The notes beneath the pieces were generated by a model, which saw only the letters and a program-made list of their open reading frames with translations, did not search any database and was not told the DNA's origin. Position numbers and translations under genes: made by a program. A stretch of DNA of 64,000 nt from Bradyrhizobium sp. CSA207. Its GTDB lineage: Bacteria > Pseudomonadota > Alphaproteobacteria > Rhizobiales > Xanthobacteraceae. Numbering within the stretch: position 1 is the first letter of the stretch; every line of letters begins with the position of its first letter. Location: positions 223,412 through 287,411 of the forward strand of contig NZ_JAACFT010000006.1 in NCBI RefSeq assembly GCF_029051685.1. The letters are read 5' to 3'. Below, in pieces: positions 1 to 10,178 of the stretch.

Positions 1-1473
<1,473 letters not shown>

Positions 1474-1482
1474 GTAAGAAAG

Positions 1483-1589
1483 CCTCATGGTGAGGAGGCG
1501 CGAAGCGCCGTCTCGAACCATGAGACCATCAGCGGGGCCTTCATCCTTCGAGACGCGGCGCTAACGGCGCTGCTCCTCAGGATGAGGGG
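1483..1589. repeat. Dispersed palindromic repeat, family A copy 1 (between gltB and gltD)
   Basis: The ends are complementary (CCTCATGGTGAGGAGGCGC on the left, CTCCTCAGGATGAGG on the right) with GGCGCGAAGCGCC-like internal stems, so the RNA can fold into a long hairpin. A second copy with nearly the same sequence lies at 46473-46573. It sits inside the gltB-gltD spacer and would be transcribed with the operon. Confidence 0.8.
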
Positions 1590-1629
1590 CGAAACGACAA
1601 ACGATTAAGCGGCAGGGACTTCGGGTTTG

Positions 1630-3081
1630 ATGGGCAAGATCACGGGTTTTCTCGAAATCGAACGGCATGATCGCAAGTACGCACCGGTCGCCGAGCGCGT
1701 GAAGCATTTTCACGAATTCGTCGTTCCCTTGAGCGAGAAGGAAACGCGCGACCAGGCCGCGCGCTGCATGAACTGCGGCATTCCCTTTTGCCACGGCACC
1801 GGGTCGGTCGCGCCCGGCACGCCCGGCTGCCCGGTCAACAACCAGATCCCCGACTTCAACGACCTCGTCTATCAGGACAACTGGGAAGAAGCCTCGCGCA
1901 ACCTGCACTCGACTAACAATTTTCCGGAGTTCACCGGCCGCATTTGTCCGGCGCCGTGCGAGGCATCCTGCACGCTCAACATCGACGACAATCCCGTCAC
2001 CATCAAGACCATCGAGTGCGCGATCGTCGATCGCGCCTGGGACAATGGCTGGGTCAAGCCGGAAGTCGCAGCGGTCAAGACCGGCAAGAAGGTCGCGGTG
2101 ATCGGCTCTGGTCCGGCCGGCATGGCCTGCGCGCAGCAACTCGCGCGCGCCGGCCACGACGTGCATCTGTTCGAGAAGTACGCCAAGGCCGGCGGCCTGC
2201 TCCGCTACGGCATTCCCGACTTCAAGATGGAGAAGAACATCATCGACCGCCGTGTGGCGCAGATGGAAGCCGAAGGCGTCACCTTCCACTACAACAGCCA
2301 TGTCGGCGCGGAAGGCAATGTCGATCCGCGCGAGCTGCTCAACGAGTACGATGCGGTCGCGCTGACCGGCGGCGCGGAAGCTCCGCGCGACCTGCCGATC
2401 CCCGGCCGCGACCTCGACGGCGTCCACTATGCGATGGACTTCCTGCCGCAGCAGAACCGCCGCGTCTCCGAGGAGCCGCTGGGCGGCGTCACCGAGATCT
2501 TGGCCGGTGGCAAGCATGTCGTCGTCATCGGCGGCGGCGACACCGGCTCTGACTGCATCGGCACCTCGCTGCGCCAGGGCGCGCTCTCGGTCACCCAGAT
2601 CGAGATCATGCCCGCCCCGCCCGAGCGCGAGAACAAGGGCCTGACCTGGCCGAACTGGCCGCTGAAGATGCGGACGTCCTCTAGCCAGGCCGAAGGCGCG
2701 ATCCGCGAGTACGCCGTGCTGACACAGAAGTTTTCCGGCGAGAACGGCAAGGTCAGGAAGCTGCACTGCGTGCGCGTCGACGACAAGTTCAAGCCGATTG
2801 CCGGCACCGAGTTCGACCTCGACGCCGACCTCGTCCTGCTCGCGATGGGCTTTGTGCATCCCGTGCACGAGGGCCTGTTGAAGCTGCTCTCGGTCGAGCT
2901 CGACCCACGCGGCAACGTCAAGGCCAACACGCTGGATTACCAGACCTCGCGCCCGAACGTGTTCTCGGCCGGAGACATGCGCCGCGGCCAATCGCTGGTG
3001 GTGTGGGCGATCCGCGAGGGACGGCTGTGTGCCCGCTCGATCGATACGTTCCTGATGGGGAAGACGGATCTGCCAAGGTGA
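1630..3081 (+). CDS. gltD: Glutamate synthase small subunit
   Basis: GltD is the electron-transfer subunit: it oxidises NADPH on FAD and passes electrons to GltB through [4Fe-4S] clusters. The 483-residue length is normal. The N-terminal third carries the cysteine clusters ([32 protein letters not shown]). The FAD Rossmann motif [10 protein letters not shown] is near residue 157 and the NADPH motif [12 protein letters not shown] near residue 297. A TTG codon sits one codon earlier (1627), but the ATG at 1630 matches the family start MGKITGF. It lies downstream of gltB and presumably forms its operon; the palindromic repeat in the 156-base spacer could affect message stability or the GltB:GltD ratio, which is inference. 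Confidence 0.97.
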   Translation: MGKITGFLEIERHDRKYAPVAERVKHFHEFVVPLSEKETRDQAARCMNCGIPFCHGTGSVAPGTPGCPVNNQIPDFNDLVYQDNWEEASRNLHSTNNFPEFTGRICPAPCEASCTLNIDDNPVTIKTIECAIVDRAWDNGWVKPEVAAVKTGKKVAVIGSGPAGMACAQQLARAGHDVHLFEKYAKAGGLLRYGIPDFKMEKNIIDRRVAQMEAEGVTFHYNSHVGAEGNVDPRELLNEYDAVALTGGAEAPRDLPIPGRDLDGVHYAMDFLPQQNRRVSEEPLGGVTEILAGGKHVVVIGGGDTGSDCIGTSLRQGALSVTQIEIMPAPPERENKGLTWPNWPLKMRTSSSQAEGAIREYAVLTQKFSGENGKVRKLHCVRVDDKFKPIAGTEFDLDADLVLLAMGFVHPVHEGLLKLLSVELDPRGNVKANTLDYQTSRPNVFSAGDMRRGQSLVVWAIREGRLCARSIDTFLMGKTDLPR

Positions 3082-3157
3082 GTGGGGCGCGAGCTAATCG
3101 TCACAATCTGAGCTGTCATCGCCCGCCTTGTGCGCAATTGCGCACTGGAGCCGGCGA

Positions 3158-3236
3158 TCCAGTGTTCCAGAGACGTTAAACGAATACGGATAAGCCGCGG
3201 TGTACTGGATACCCCGCTTTCGCGGGGTATGACGGG
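3158..3236. repeat. Intergenic repeat with terminator-like hairpin after gltD
   Basis: The block ends in a perfect 9-bp stem, ATACCCCGC-TTTC-GCGGGGTAT (3209-3230), followed by GACGGGGGAG. Similar GGGATGAC-ended hairpins occur at 54363-54386. It lies between convergent gltD and the outer-membrane barrel gene and could end transcription, though no clear U-run follows. Confidence 0.5.
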
Positions 3237-3283
3237 GGAGTGAATGGTGAGAGCGGCGATTCAACTGGCGCGCTCGAACATCC

Positions 3284-5023
3284 TCAATTCTGCAGCCTCA
3301 CCCCAACCATCACCACCGTGCCCTGCGAGCTCGAGCCCGGCTGGTTCGAGTCCAGGATGTCGTGGCGCAGAGTGCCCTTGACCCAGAGGTTGCGGTTGAG
3401 CTTGTAGATCAGATTGCCTTCGAGCGAGTAGGTCTTGTCGTTGCGGTTCTGGCCCTGGTAGTCGAGCGTGCCGTAGGTGAACTTGCCGACGGCCGTGAGC
3501 CAGCGGCGAAAGTCGTGGTCGACTTCGGCCGCATAGGTGCGCACCAGCACGCCGGAGGAGCCGGGGATGGTGGTCTCCGCGATCTGCGTGTCGGTGAAGA
3601 ACTTCACCGTGGTCAGGCCGCTCGCATTCCAGATCAGCGAGCCCGAGGTGAGGAAGCCCGCGAGCTGGCTCAGGCGCGGATCGACATAGTTGCGCGCGGA
3701 ATAGCCGACCGAGACTTCGCCAGTGAGGATGCGCGAGAACTCGAAGGACGAGCCGACCTTGCCATAGCCGCCGGATGAATCGCGGAAGTAACCGTTACGG
3801 TCGGCCGCCTGGTCATGCACGCGGCTGTCGCCCTGGATTTCGACGAACGGCTTCAGGCCCGGCTTCAGCTCATAGGAGAAACGGCCGACGCCGCCATACT
3901 GGTTGAAGTCGCGGTCGTCGTTGCTCGAGGTCGTGCCGTCGGTGAGCTTGGAGTTGGTGTAAGCGGTGCGATCGACGGTGGCGCCGGCCGCGACCTGGAA
4001 GCGGTTGAAGGTCTGGTCGAAGCCGAAGGTGCCGCCATAGGTGGCGTAGACCGGAAATTTCTGCAAGCCGGCCTGCACGTTCGGGCTGCCGGGATTGTCG
4101 GTGGCGAGCCTGAGGCGGAATTGCGAGGTCAGCTTGAGGTCGCGATCGACATCGAAGCGGCCATCGACATGGCCGGTGAAATCGGGGCGATCGACCTCGA
4201 CCGGCGAGGGCGAGGCAAAGCCGTCGATCGTCGCCGGCATGTTGTTGGTGTAGCCCGAGAACGAGCCGCGCAAATCCGCGACCAGCGCGTGGCGTTCCCA
4301 GTCGGACACCACGAGCAGGTCGGGCGCGACCACATAGGCCGGCGAGCCGACCGGCTTGTTGAGGCGCGCCGGATTGGTGTCGTAGCCGGCCGAGAGTTCG
4401 AGCCCGCCCTTGATCAGGAAGCTGCCGACGTAGTCGCCAACCGCGCCGAACGGATCTTCGTCGAGCTTGAGGCGGCGGCGCAGCGGCTGGCCGGGCACAG
4501 TGCCGGCCATCGCTCGCGGTATCGGCGTCTTGTTGGCGGTGTCCGACGGCGGCGGCGCGATGCGCGGCGGACCGAGGCTCGCGACCGGTGTCGTAGGATG
4601 CACCGGCGAGCCTGGGCCGGCGCGCTTCGGCTTCGGCTGCCCCGGATAGAGTTTTGGCTGCTGCCGCTTGCGGTTGAGCGAGTCGTAACCTGAACCGCTG
4701 GCGCCGTTGGCGGCAGGCAGGCCGTAGGTCGGGACCTGACCGATGCGCGAACTCGCCGGTGCCTGCTGGCGCTTGCGTGGATCGGCATTGGGATCGGGTA
4801 GCACCGGCAGCGCATCCGTCGGCGCCTGCGGCACGCCGGCGGTGCGACGCGTCGGCAGCGTGTCGGGCGAAGCGAAGCCGCCGCGGCTCGGATTGAACAG
4901 ATCGGGCGTGAGGCTCTGGGCCGTGGCCGGAGCACTCTCCAGCGCGGTCAGCAGCAGGCATGGCAAAGCGGCGCGGACGAGTTGCGCGCGTTTGCTCCGG
5001 CCCCTGCCTGGAGACGACCCCAC
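3284..5023 (-). CDS. Outer-membrane beta-barrel protein (putative porin-2 type)
   Basis: The product is a 579-residue exported protein. The GTG start at 5023 gives an Arg/Lys-rich n-region, a hydrophobic core (AALPCLLLTAL) and an Ala-x-Ala-Gln cleavage region near residue 35. A proline-rich low-complexity stretch (about 40-190) precedes a barrel of alternating polar/hydrophobic strands with many aromatic residues, ending GVRLQN. This plan fits the 'putative beta-barrel porin 2' family, whose members are often tied to polysaccharide export in alphaproteobacteria. The divergent neighbour is KdsD, an enzyme of Kdo synthesis, which also points at the envelope. The exact substrate cannot be told. 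The start is moderately certain because no ATG would preserve the signal peptide. Confidence 0.75.
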   Translation of the reverse strand: MGSSPGRGRSKRAQLVRAALPCLLLTALESAPATAQSLTPDLFNPSRGGFASPDTLPTRRTAGVPQAPTDALPVLPDPNADPRKRQQAPASSRIGQVPTYGLPAANGASGSGYDSLNRKRQQPKLYPGQPKPKRAGPGSPVHPTTPVASLGPPRIAPPPSDTANKTPIPRAMAGTVPGQPLRRRLKLDEDPFGAVGDYVGSFLIKGGLELSAGYDTNPARLNKPVGSPAYVVAPDLLVVSDWERHALVADLRGSFSGYTNNMPATIDGFASPSPVEVDRPDFTGHVDGRFDVDRDLKLTSQFRLRLATDNPGSPNVQAGLQKFPVYATYGGTFGFDQTFNRFQVAAGATVDRTAYTNSKLTDGTTSSNDDRDFNQYGGVGRFSYELKPGLKPFVEIQGDSRVHDQAADRNGYFRDSSGGYGKVGSSFEFSRILTGEVSVGYSARNYVDPRLSQLAGFLTSGSLIWNASGLTTVKFFTDTQIAETTIPGSSGVLVRTYAAEVDHDFRRWLTAVGKFTYGTLDYQGQNRNDKTYSLEGNLIYKLNRNLWVKGTLRHDILDSNQPGSSSQGTVVMVGVRLQN

Positions 5024-5056
5024 GATAATATAACTCCAACGAAATCAGGCACTTCC

Positions 5057-5090
5057 ACGATGGTCCGGCGCGAACAGCGGGAACCATCGT
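5057..5090. promoter_or_regulatory. Inverted repeat in the barrel/kdsD divergent promoter region
   Basis: Perfect 8-bp arms, ACGATGGT and ACCATCGT, flank an 18-base spacer within the 191-base gap between the divergent barrel gene and kdsD. The surrounding DNA is AT-richer than the window (TTAATGG, ATGGTTAATG). This could bind a dimeric regulator acting on both genes; the regulator is unknown. Confidence 0.35.
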
Positions 5091-5214
5091 TAATGGAGTT
5101 AAAACAATTATGGTTAATGACCCGTTGAGGGTCTGGAGACCCGCGTCGCCTCGAAGGCCCCGGCGTGCTAAGGAGGCGCCGACCGGGCGATCGCCCACCT
5201 TCCTGGATCAAAGC

Positions 5215-6219
5215 ATGCCGAGTTCGAAACCGCTGATGACCCCATCATCCGGCCCAGCCCCCAGTGTCGAATCCGCGCTCCGCACGCTGGAGACCGAGAG
5301 CGGCGGCATCAACGCGCTCGCCGCCGCGCTGCGCGGCCCGCTCGGCGCAACGTTTGCAGCAGCTGTCGACCTGATCCGGCAGGCCAAGGGCCGCGTCATC
5401 GTCACCGGGCTCGGCAAGTCCGGCCACATGGCGCGCAAGATCGCGGCGACGCTGGCCTCGACCGGCACGCCCGCCTTCTTCGTGCACGCCGCCGAAGCCG
5501 GCCATGGCGACCTCGGCATGATCACCACCGACGACGTCATCATGGCGCTGTCCTGGTCCGGCGAGCAGCCGGAGATGAAGAACCTCGTGAATTATTCGGC
5601 GCGGTTTGCGATCCCGATGATCGCGGTGACCTCGAACGCGGCCTCCTCGCTCGGGCAGGCCGCCGACATCGTCATCGAGCTGCCGAAGGCGCGCGAAGCC
5701 TGCCCGCACAATCTGGCGCCGACCACCTCGACGCTGATGCAGGCCGCGATCGGCGATGCGATTGCGATCGCCTTGCTCGAAGGCCGCGGCTTCACCGCGC
5801 TGGAGTTCGCGCATTTCCACCCCGGCGGCAAGCTTGGCGCCATGCTGAAATTCGTTCGCGACTACATGCGCACCGGCGCGGAAATCCCGGTGAAGCCGGC
5901 CGGCACCAAGATGTCGGATGCCGTGATGGAAATGTCGGCCAAGGGCCTGGGGTGCGTCTGCATCGTCAACGAGGGAGGCGAGGTCGCTGGCATCATCACC
6001 GATGGCGACCTGCGCCGCAACATGCGGCCCGATCTCTTGACGGCCTCGGTCGACGACATCATGACCAGGCAGCCGAAAACTGTGCCGCCCTCCATGCTCG
6101 CGACCGAGATGATCGAGGTGCTGAACACGCGCAAGATCACGACGCTGGTCGTGACCGAGGCGAACAAGGTGGTCGGCATCGTGCATCTGCACGATCTGTT
6201 GCGGGCGGGGGTGGCTTAG
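5215..6219 (+). CDS. kdsD: Arabinose-5-phosphate isomerase (KpsF/GutQ family)
   Basis: The enzyme interconverts ribulose 5-phosphate and arabinose 5-phosphate, the first step to the lipopolysaccharide sugar Kdo. The N-terminal SIS domain holds the sugar-phosphate motifs (VTGLGKSGHMARKIAAT, HGDLGM, LSWSGEQPEM) and the conserved run CPHNLAPTTST. Two C-terminal CBS domains follow (SDAVMEMSAKGLG... and DDIMTRQPKTV...GIVHLHDLLR). From the ATG at 5215 it is 334 residues, the usual length. The frame is open upstream to 5110, and a strong AAGGAGG at 5170 lies 37 bases before this ATG with no ATG, GTG or TTG between in frame, so initiation here has only a weak local ribosome site. An upstream extension is possible but not conserved-looking. 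Confidence 0.92.
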   Translation: MPSSKPLMTPSSGPAPSVESALRTLETESGGINALAAALRGPLGATFAAAVDLIRQAKGRVIVTGLGKSGHMARKIAATLASTGTPAFFVHAAEAGHGDLGMITTDDVIMALSWSGEQPEMKNLVNYSARFAIPMIAVTSNAASSLGQAADIVIELPKAREACPHNLAPTTSTLMQAAIGDAIAIALLEGRGFTALEFAHFHPGGKLGAMLKFVRDYMRTGAEIPVKPAGTKMSDAVMEMSAKGLGCVCIVNEGGEVAGIITDGDLRRNMRPDLLTASVDDIMTRQPKTVPPSMLATEMIEVLNTRKITTLVVTEANKVVGIVHLHDLLRAGVA

Positions 6220-6243
6220 GGCGCCCTCTCTCTCTCCTCCGTG

Positions 6244-6316
6244 ATTGCGAGCGCAGCGAAGCAATCCAGACTGCCGCCGCGGAAAGACTCTGGATTGCTT
6301 CGCTACGCTCGCAATG
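6244..6316. repeat. Palindromic intergenic repeat (family B)
   Basis: The arms ATTGCGAGCGCAGCGAAGCA and TGCTTCGCTACGCTCGCAAT are complementary apart from one base and flank a short centre. It separates convergent kdsD and the carboxymuconolactone decarboxylase gene and could form a strong hairpin in either transcript. Confidence 0.75.
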
Positions 6317-6324
6317 ACGGGCGG

Positions 6325-6903
6325 TTAGACGGTTGGAAACCGCGCCGCCTTCTGCTCCAGCGGCAATCGCAGTCCGTTCGCCAGATACGACACCGTGCGA
6401 TAGAAGCCGCACAGCAGCATGATCTCCAGAATCTGCGCCTCGTCGTAATGCGCCGCAAGCGCGGCGAACTCCGCATCGTCAAGCGTCGCGCGGTGATGCA
6501 ACGCGTCGACCGCGGCGATCAGCGGCTGCTCGGCCGGCGACCAGCACGCTGACGTCGCACCGCCCTGCACCGTGGCGCGGACCTCGTCGTCGGTGAGTTT
6601 CGCCGGCCCGGCGAAGACCGCAACGTGCACGCCCCATTCATATTCGCATCCGGTCAGCGCGCAGGTGCGGTCGATGACGATCTCGCGCTCGCGCAAGGAC
6701 AGCGGCCCGGGATCGAGCAGGCCGCCAGCGCGAAACTTGTCCCAGGCGCGGGCGTGGCCCGCCATCACCCGGAACAGCATCAGCGGCGGCGCGCCGCGCA
6801 TGATGCGGTCGAACTGCATCTGGATCTCCGGGGGATAAGGCGGCGCGAGCGGCGCGACGCGGGGCGTGGCTTGAGACATGGCTTGAGACATGGCTTGAGA
6901 CAT
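6325..6903 (-). CDS. Carboxymuconolactone decarboxylase-family protein
   Basis: The 192-residue product belongs to the AhpD/CMD-like superfamily of small helical proteins. The core is visible around SLREREIVIDRTCALTGCEYEWGVHVAVFAG, where the usual CxxC/His pattern is reduced to Cys-x4-Glu, and LLCGFYRTVSYLANGLRLP near the C-terminus. Members include decarboxylases and peroxidase-like enzymes; the reaction here is unknown. The start is unusual: three in-frame ATGs (6903, 6891, 6879) come from a 12-base tandem repeat, giving an N-terminus MSQAMSQAMSQA. A GGAG sequence favours the first ATG. It is divergent from an HxlR regulator across 73 bases with shared operators, so it is the likely target of that regulator. 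Confidence 0.82.
   Translation of the reverse strand: MSQAMSQAMSQATPRVAPLAPPYPPEIQMQFDRIMRGAPPLMLFRVMAGHARAWDKFRAGGLLDPGPLSLREREIVIDRTCALTGCEYEWGVHVAVFAGPAKLTDDEVRATVQGGATSACWSPAEQPLIAAVDALHHRATLDDAEFAALAAHYDEAQILEIMLLCGFYRTVSYLANGLRLPLEQKAARFPTV
6867..6902. repeat. 12-base tandem repeat across a start codon (3 copies)
   Basis: The unit TGGCTTGAGACA is repeated three times exactly, with a partial fourth. On the minus strand each unit supplies one in-frame ATG and the residues MSQA, so copy-number change keeps frame but moves the translation start. Confidence 0.9.
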
Positions 6904-6917
6904 GGTCCGTCTCCGGT

Positions 6918-6957
6918 GCTACAATTATCGTAGCGCATACGCTACATTATCTGTAGC
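6918..6957. promoter_or_regulatory. HxlR operator pair between divergent genes
   Basis: Two 17-bp inverted repeats lie 23 bp apart centre to centre: GCTACAATTATCGTAGC (6918-6934) and GCTACATTATCTGTAGC (6941-6957). The second has perfect 6-bp arms. Between and across them runs GTAGCG-CATA-CGCTAC, another inverted repeat. Position between the decarboxylase gene and the HxlR gene suggests autoregulated control of both. Confidence 0.65.
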
Positions 6958-6976
6958 AGAGCGCAAGAGGGTCACG

Positions 6977-7303
6977 ATGGCGAAACAGGCGTCTTCCAGA
7001 TCAAGCGGCGTCCGCGGCTCGCGCACGGGACGGCCGATCATGGCGTTGCTCGACCTCCTGGGACGGCGCTGGAGCCTGCGGATCCTGTGGGAATTGCGCG
7101 ACGCCCCCCTCACCTCCCGTGCACTGCGGACCGCCTGCGACGAGGCCTCACCGACGGTGCTGCAAACGCGGCTGAGCGAATTGCGCGAAGCTGGGTTTGT
7201 GGAGCTCGGCGAGGCCGGCGGTTACGGCCTGACGCCGCTGGGGCGCGACTTGTGCGAGACGTTCATGCCGCTGCACCGGTTTGCGGAGAGGTGGAGGAAG
7301 TAG
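6977..7303 (+). CDS. HxlR-family transcriptional regulator
   Basis: This is a 108-residue winged-helix regulator. The family signature is present from about residue 22: MALLDLLGRRWSLRILWEL, then RALRTACDEASPTVLQTRLSELREAGFVE and a C-terminal YGLTPLGRDL...PLHRFAERW. HxlR proteins are dimeric and usually sense aldehydes, quinones or redox stress, controlling a neighbouring gene. The open frame extends to 6902, but the ATG at 6977 has GAGGGTC upstream and matches family length. The divergent carboxymuconolactone decarboxylase is the probable target. No cysteine is obvious near the helix that redox-sensing members use, so the ligand is unknown. Confidence 0.88.
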   Translation: MAKQASSRSSGVRGSRTGRPIMALLDLLGRRWSLRILWELRDAPLTSRALRTACDEASPTVLQTRLSELREAGFVELGEAGGYGLTPLGRDLCETFMPLHRFAERWRK

Positions 7304-7334
7304 GAATCGAAGATGTAGCCAAGCACGCAGACTT

Positions 7335-7488
7335 CCCTTCTCCCCCTGTGGGAGAAGGTGGCGCGAAGCGCCGGATGAGGGGTCTCTCTCCGCGCACTCG
7401 CTTGCAGCAGATTCATCGCGGAGAGAACCCCTCACCCGTCTCGCCGCTGCGCGGCGAGCCACCCTCCCCCACAAGGGGGGAGGGGAAG
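7335..7488. repeat. Palindromic intergenic repeat (family C, copy 1)
   Basis: Its ends resemble CTTCTCCCCCTGTGGGAGAAGG and CCTCCCCCACAAGGGGGGAGG, with inner GGCGCGAAGCGCCGGATGAGGGG and CCCCTCACCCG arms. Other members of the family are at 11704-11850, 51279-51410 and 61618-61742. This copy sits between convergent HxlR and nfeD genes. Confidence 0.8.
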
Positions 7489-7492
7489 AAAG

Positions 7493-7936
7493 CTACGCCG
7501 CGGCGACCGTCAGGTTGGCACCGTCGACCTGCACCACCTTCACTCTCGTCCCGGCCGGCGTATCCGGGCCGGAGACGCGCCAGACGGTGTCGCCGATGCG
7601 CATCGTGCCGCTGCCGTCGACGATCGGCTTCTCCAGCGTGAACTCGCGGCCGAGCAGCGCGTCCGCGCGCTTGTTGAGGAAGGGGCTTGCGCCGGTAGCG
7701 GACTTCGGCCGGGCGAGCCGGCGCCACACCGGGACGGCGGCGGCTGCGAACACTGCGAACATTAAGAGCTGGATCTGCCAGGACACGACGACAGCGAACG
7801 AGATCAGCCCGACCAGCAGCGCGGCCAGCCCGAGCCAGAACAGAAACACGCCCGGCGCCAGCACCTCCAGCGCCATCAGGATGAAACCGAAGATCAGCCA
7901 GTTCCAGGTGCCGAGCGAAACGAACATGTCGGTCAT
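7493..7936 (-). CDS. NfeD-like membrane protein
   Basis: The 147-residue product has an N-terminal membrane part with three hydrophobic segments (WLIFGFILMALEVLAPGVFLFW, LAALLVGLISFAVVV, LLMFAVFAAAAVPVW) and a C-terminal soluble OB-fold-like domain (LGREFTLEKPIVDGSGTMRIGDTVWRV). This is the short NfeD type that partners SPFH/stomatin proteins. The SPFH gene ends 25 bases upstream on the same strand, so the two form an operon, and physical partnership in membrane quality control or microdomains is likely. A good AGAGGT ribosome site precedes the ATG. Confidence 0.9.
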   Translation of the reverse strand: MTDMFVSLGTWNWLIFGFILMALEVLAPGVFLFWLGLAALLVGLISFAVVVSWQIQLLMFAVFAAAAVPVWRRLARPKSATGASPFLNKRADALLGREFTLEKPIVDGSGTMRIGDTVWRVSGPDTPAGTRVKVVQVDGANLTVAAA

Positions 7937-7961
7937 GACACGACCTCTATGAATAATGCCG

Positions 7962-8954
7962 TCACCTCGGCGGAACCGCTGGCGTGGGAGCCGTGGGTGG
8001 CACCGAGCCGCGGCGAGCGGCGGCCGCGACGGATGCCGCGCTTTCGCCGAACGTTGCCTTTGCGATCTCGCCGATGCCGGCGAGCGAGCCCAGCATGCTC
8101 ATCGCTTCAACCGGCAGCATGATGATCTTCTGGTTCGGCGAGTCGGCCAGCTGCCCGAATGCCTTGATGTACTTGTCCGCGATGAAATAGTTCAGCGCTG
8201 CGACGTCGCCTTTGCTGATGGCTTCGCTGACCATCTGGGTCGCCTTGGCCTCGGCCTCGGCCAGGCGCTCGCGCGCCTCGGCATCCCGGAAGGCGGCCTC
8301 GCGGCGGCCTTCGGCCTGGAGGATCTGGCCCTGCTTGGCGCCCTCGGCGCGCAGGATCTCGGACTGGCGGGCGCCTTCGGCCTGCAGGATGTCGGCACGC
8401 TTGACGCGCTCAGCCTTCATCTGTCGGCCCATCGCCTCGACGAGATCGGCCGGCGGCACGATGTCCTTGATCTCGATCCGGTTGACCTTCAACCCCCAGG
8501 GCGAGACCGCGGCATCGACCACCCGCAACAGGCGCTCGTTGATCTCGTCGCGATGCGACAGCACCTGGTCGAGATCCATCGAGCCCATCACCGAGCGGAT
8601 GTTGGTCATGGTCAGCACGATAATCGCCTGCTCGAGGTTGGAGACCTCGTAGCTCGCTTTCGCCGCGTCGAACACCTGGAAGAAGGCGACTCCGTCCACC
8701 GTCACGGTGGCGTTGTCCTTGGTGATCACCTCCTGCTCGGGAATGTTGATCACCTGCTCCATCATGTTGATCTTGCGGCCGACGCGATCGAAATAAGGCA
8801 CGATCAGGTTGAGCCCCGGCGTCAGCGTCTGGGTGTATTTGCCGAACCGCTCGATGGTCCAGTCATAGCCCTGCGGCACCGTCTTCACGCCGGCAATGAG
8901 CGTGACGATGACAAGCAATACCAGCACAATCGCGAAAATGTCGAAACCGCTCAT
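7962..8954 (-). CDS. SPFH/stomatin-like membrane protein (QmcA type)
   Basis: The protein has 330 residues: one N-terminal membrane helix ([17 protein letters not shown]), then an SPFH domain beginning [28 protein letters not shown], and a coiled-coil with repeated (I/L)xAEG units near residues 200-240, such as ADILQAEG and SEILRAEG. It likely forms membrane oligomers. The frame reaches back to 8996, but the ATG at 8954 has GGAGG five bases upstream and is chosen. The nfeD-like gene follows by 25 bases. A Pro/Ala-rich tail closes the protein. Function in membrane organisation is inferred from the family. Confidence 0.92.
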   Translation of the reverse strand: MSGFDIFAIVLVLLVIVTLIAGVKTVPQGYDWTIERFGKYTQTLTPGLNLIVPYFDRVGRKINMMEQVINIPEQEVITKDNATVTVDGVAFFQVFDAAKASYEVSNLEQAIIVLTMTNIRSVMGSMDLDQVLSHRDEINERLLRVVDAAVSPWGLKVNRIEIKDIVPPADLVEAMGRQMKAERVKRADILQAEGARQSEILRAEGAKQGQILQAEGRREAAFRDAEARERLAEAEAKATQMVSEAISKGDVAALNYFIADKYIKAFGQLADSPNQKIIMLPVEAMSMLGSLAGIGEIAKATFGESAASVAAAARRGSVPPTAPTPAVPPR

Positions 8955-9193
8955 ATGTCCTCCAAGGCAGGAAAAGAACCTTTCCCGCGCTGTCATTGGT
9001 CGGGATCACGACCCCAACGGTTCAGCGAGGGGTTAGCGGTCGCGACTCACGTCGGCACCGGCGCAATTCTGCACAACACGTACCGTGAGGGAACGGCCAC
9101 GATTAAGTATTTGCAAGGCGCTCTTGAAAGCGTGCAGGCGCGGACCTAGGCGGCCAGCATTAGCGTTTCTAGCCTACCGCGTCGCCGACAAGC

Positions 9194-10168
9194 CTATTCG
9201 ATGACGTCGTTCGCGAGTGCGAGCAGGCCGGGGGCAATGGTGAGGCCAAGCGCCTTGGCCGCCCTCAGGTTGATCGCGAGCTCGAATTTGGTGGGGTTCT
9301 GGACCGGAAGATCGGCCGCTTGCGCGCCCTTCAGGATGCGATCGATATAGGAGGCGGCGCGGCGGAGCTGCTCGACGCTGTCGGTGCTGTAGGACATCAG
9401 CCCGCCCTCGTCGACGAAGGTGCGGCTCCAGTACACCGCGGGCACGCGCGCTTGCGCGATCGCGGCCAGCAGGGGCGCGCGATTGGCCATGGTGAAGAAG
9501 TCCGGCAGGATCAAGAAGCCGCCGTCCTTCCGCGATGCCAGCGCGGCGATCGATGCGGCGTCATGCACCGGCGCGGGCTCGACGGTCACATCGAGCTTCT
9601 GAGCGGCGTCCTCGACCGTGCGCAGCATCAGGCCGGCGAACGGGGCGGTGGCGGGATTGTAGACGACGAAGACACGGGCGGCAGGCGGCGTAACCTGCGC
9701 CAGCATTTCCAGCCATTTGCCGGCCAGCGGGCCGTCATAATCGGTGAAGCCGGTGATATTGCCGCCGGGATGGGCAAGGTTCTGGACAAACCCCTGGCTG
9801 ACGGGATCGGTGACGACGGCGAACACGATCGGCGTCGTCGCGGTGCGCTGGCGCAGCTCTTCCACAGACGGCGTGCCGACTGCGAGCAGGATGTCGGGCT
9901 TGAGCGCGACCAATTCATCGGCGAGCCGCGCGATGCGCGCCCGGTCGCCGCCACCGCTGCGCCAGTCGATCTCGAGGTTGCCGTGCTCCTTCCAGCCGTG
10001 CGCGGCGAGCGCCTCGACCAGGATGGCGCTGCGGGTCTGCCCGACCGCATCATCGTCCGCCGTGACTGAGAGCACGCCGAGCCGGCGCGTCGCGGCCGAC
10101 TGCGCCAGTGCCGACGACGGCAGCGTGGCAAGCGTCCCAAGAAGCCCCAAGACGTCGCGGCGATTCAT
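9194..10168 (-). CDS. ABC-type substrate-binding protein (ABC_sub_bind family)
   Basis: The 324-residue product carries a Tat-like signal (MNRRDVLGLLGTLATL, cleavage near ALAQS) and a two-lobed binding fold: RRLGVLSV, DILLAVGTPSVEELRQ, TPIVFAVVTDPVSQGFVQNLAHPGGNITGF, and the C-terminal NLRAAKALGLTI typical of this family. Proteins of this type often occur without permease or ATPase genes nearby, as here, so the ligand is unknown. The ATG at 10168 is preferred over a GTG at 10201 that would overlap hemH. It starts 10 bases after hemH ends and is probably co-transcribed, though no functional tie to haem is visible. Confidence 0.85.
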   Translation of the reverse strand: MNRRDVLGLLGTLATLPSSALAQSAATRRLGVLSVTADDDAVGQTRSAILVEALAAHGWKEHGNLEIDWRSGGGDRARIARLADELVALKPDILLAVGTPSVEELRQRTATTPIVFAVVTDPVSQGFVQNLAHPGGNITGFTDYDGPLAGKWLEMLAQVTPPAARVFVVYNPATAPFAGLMLRTVEDAAQKLDVTVEPAPVHDAASIAALASRKDGGFLILPDFFTMANRAPLLAAIAQARVPAVYWSRTFVDEGGLMSYSTDSVEQLRRAASYIDRILKGAQAADLPVQNPTKFELAINLRAAKALGLTIAPGLLALANDVIE

Positions 10169-10178
10169 CCGGCGCCCA

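Noticed and set aside
8955..9193. GGAAC at 9091 as an EcfG promoter
   Set aside because: No CGTT-like element follows at 16 or 17 bases and no plus-strand gene lies downstream.
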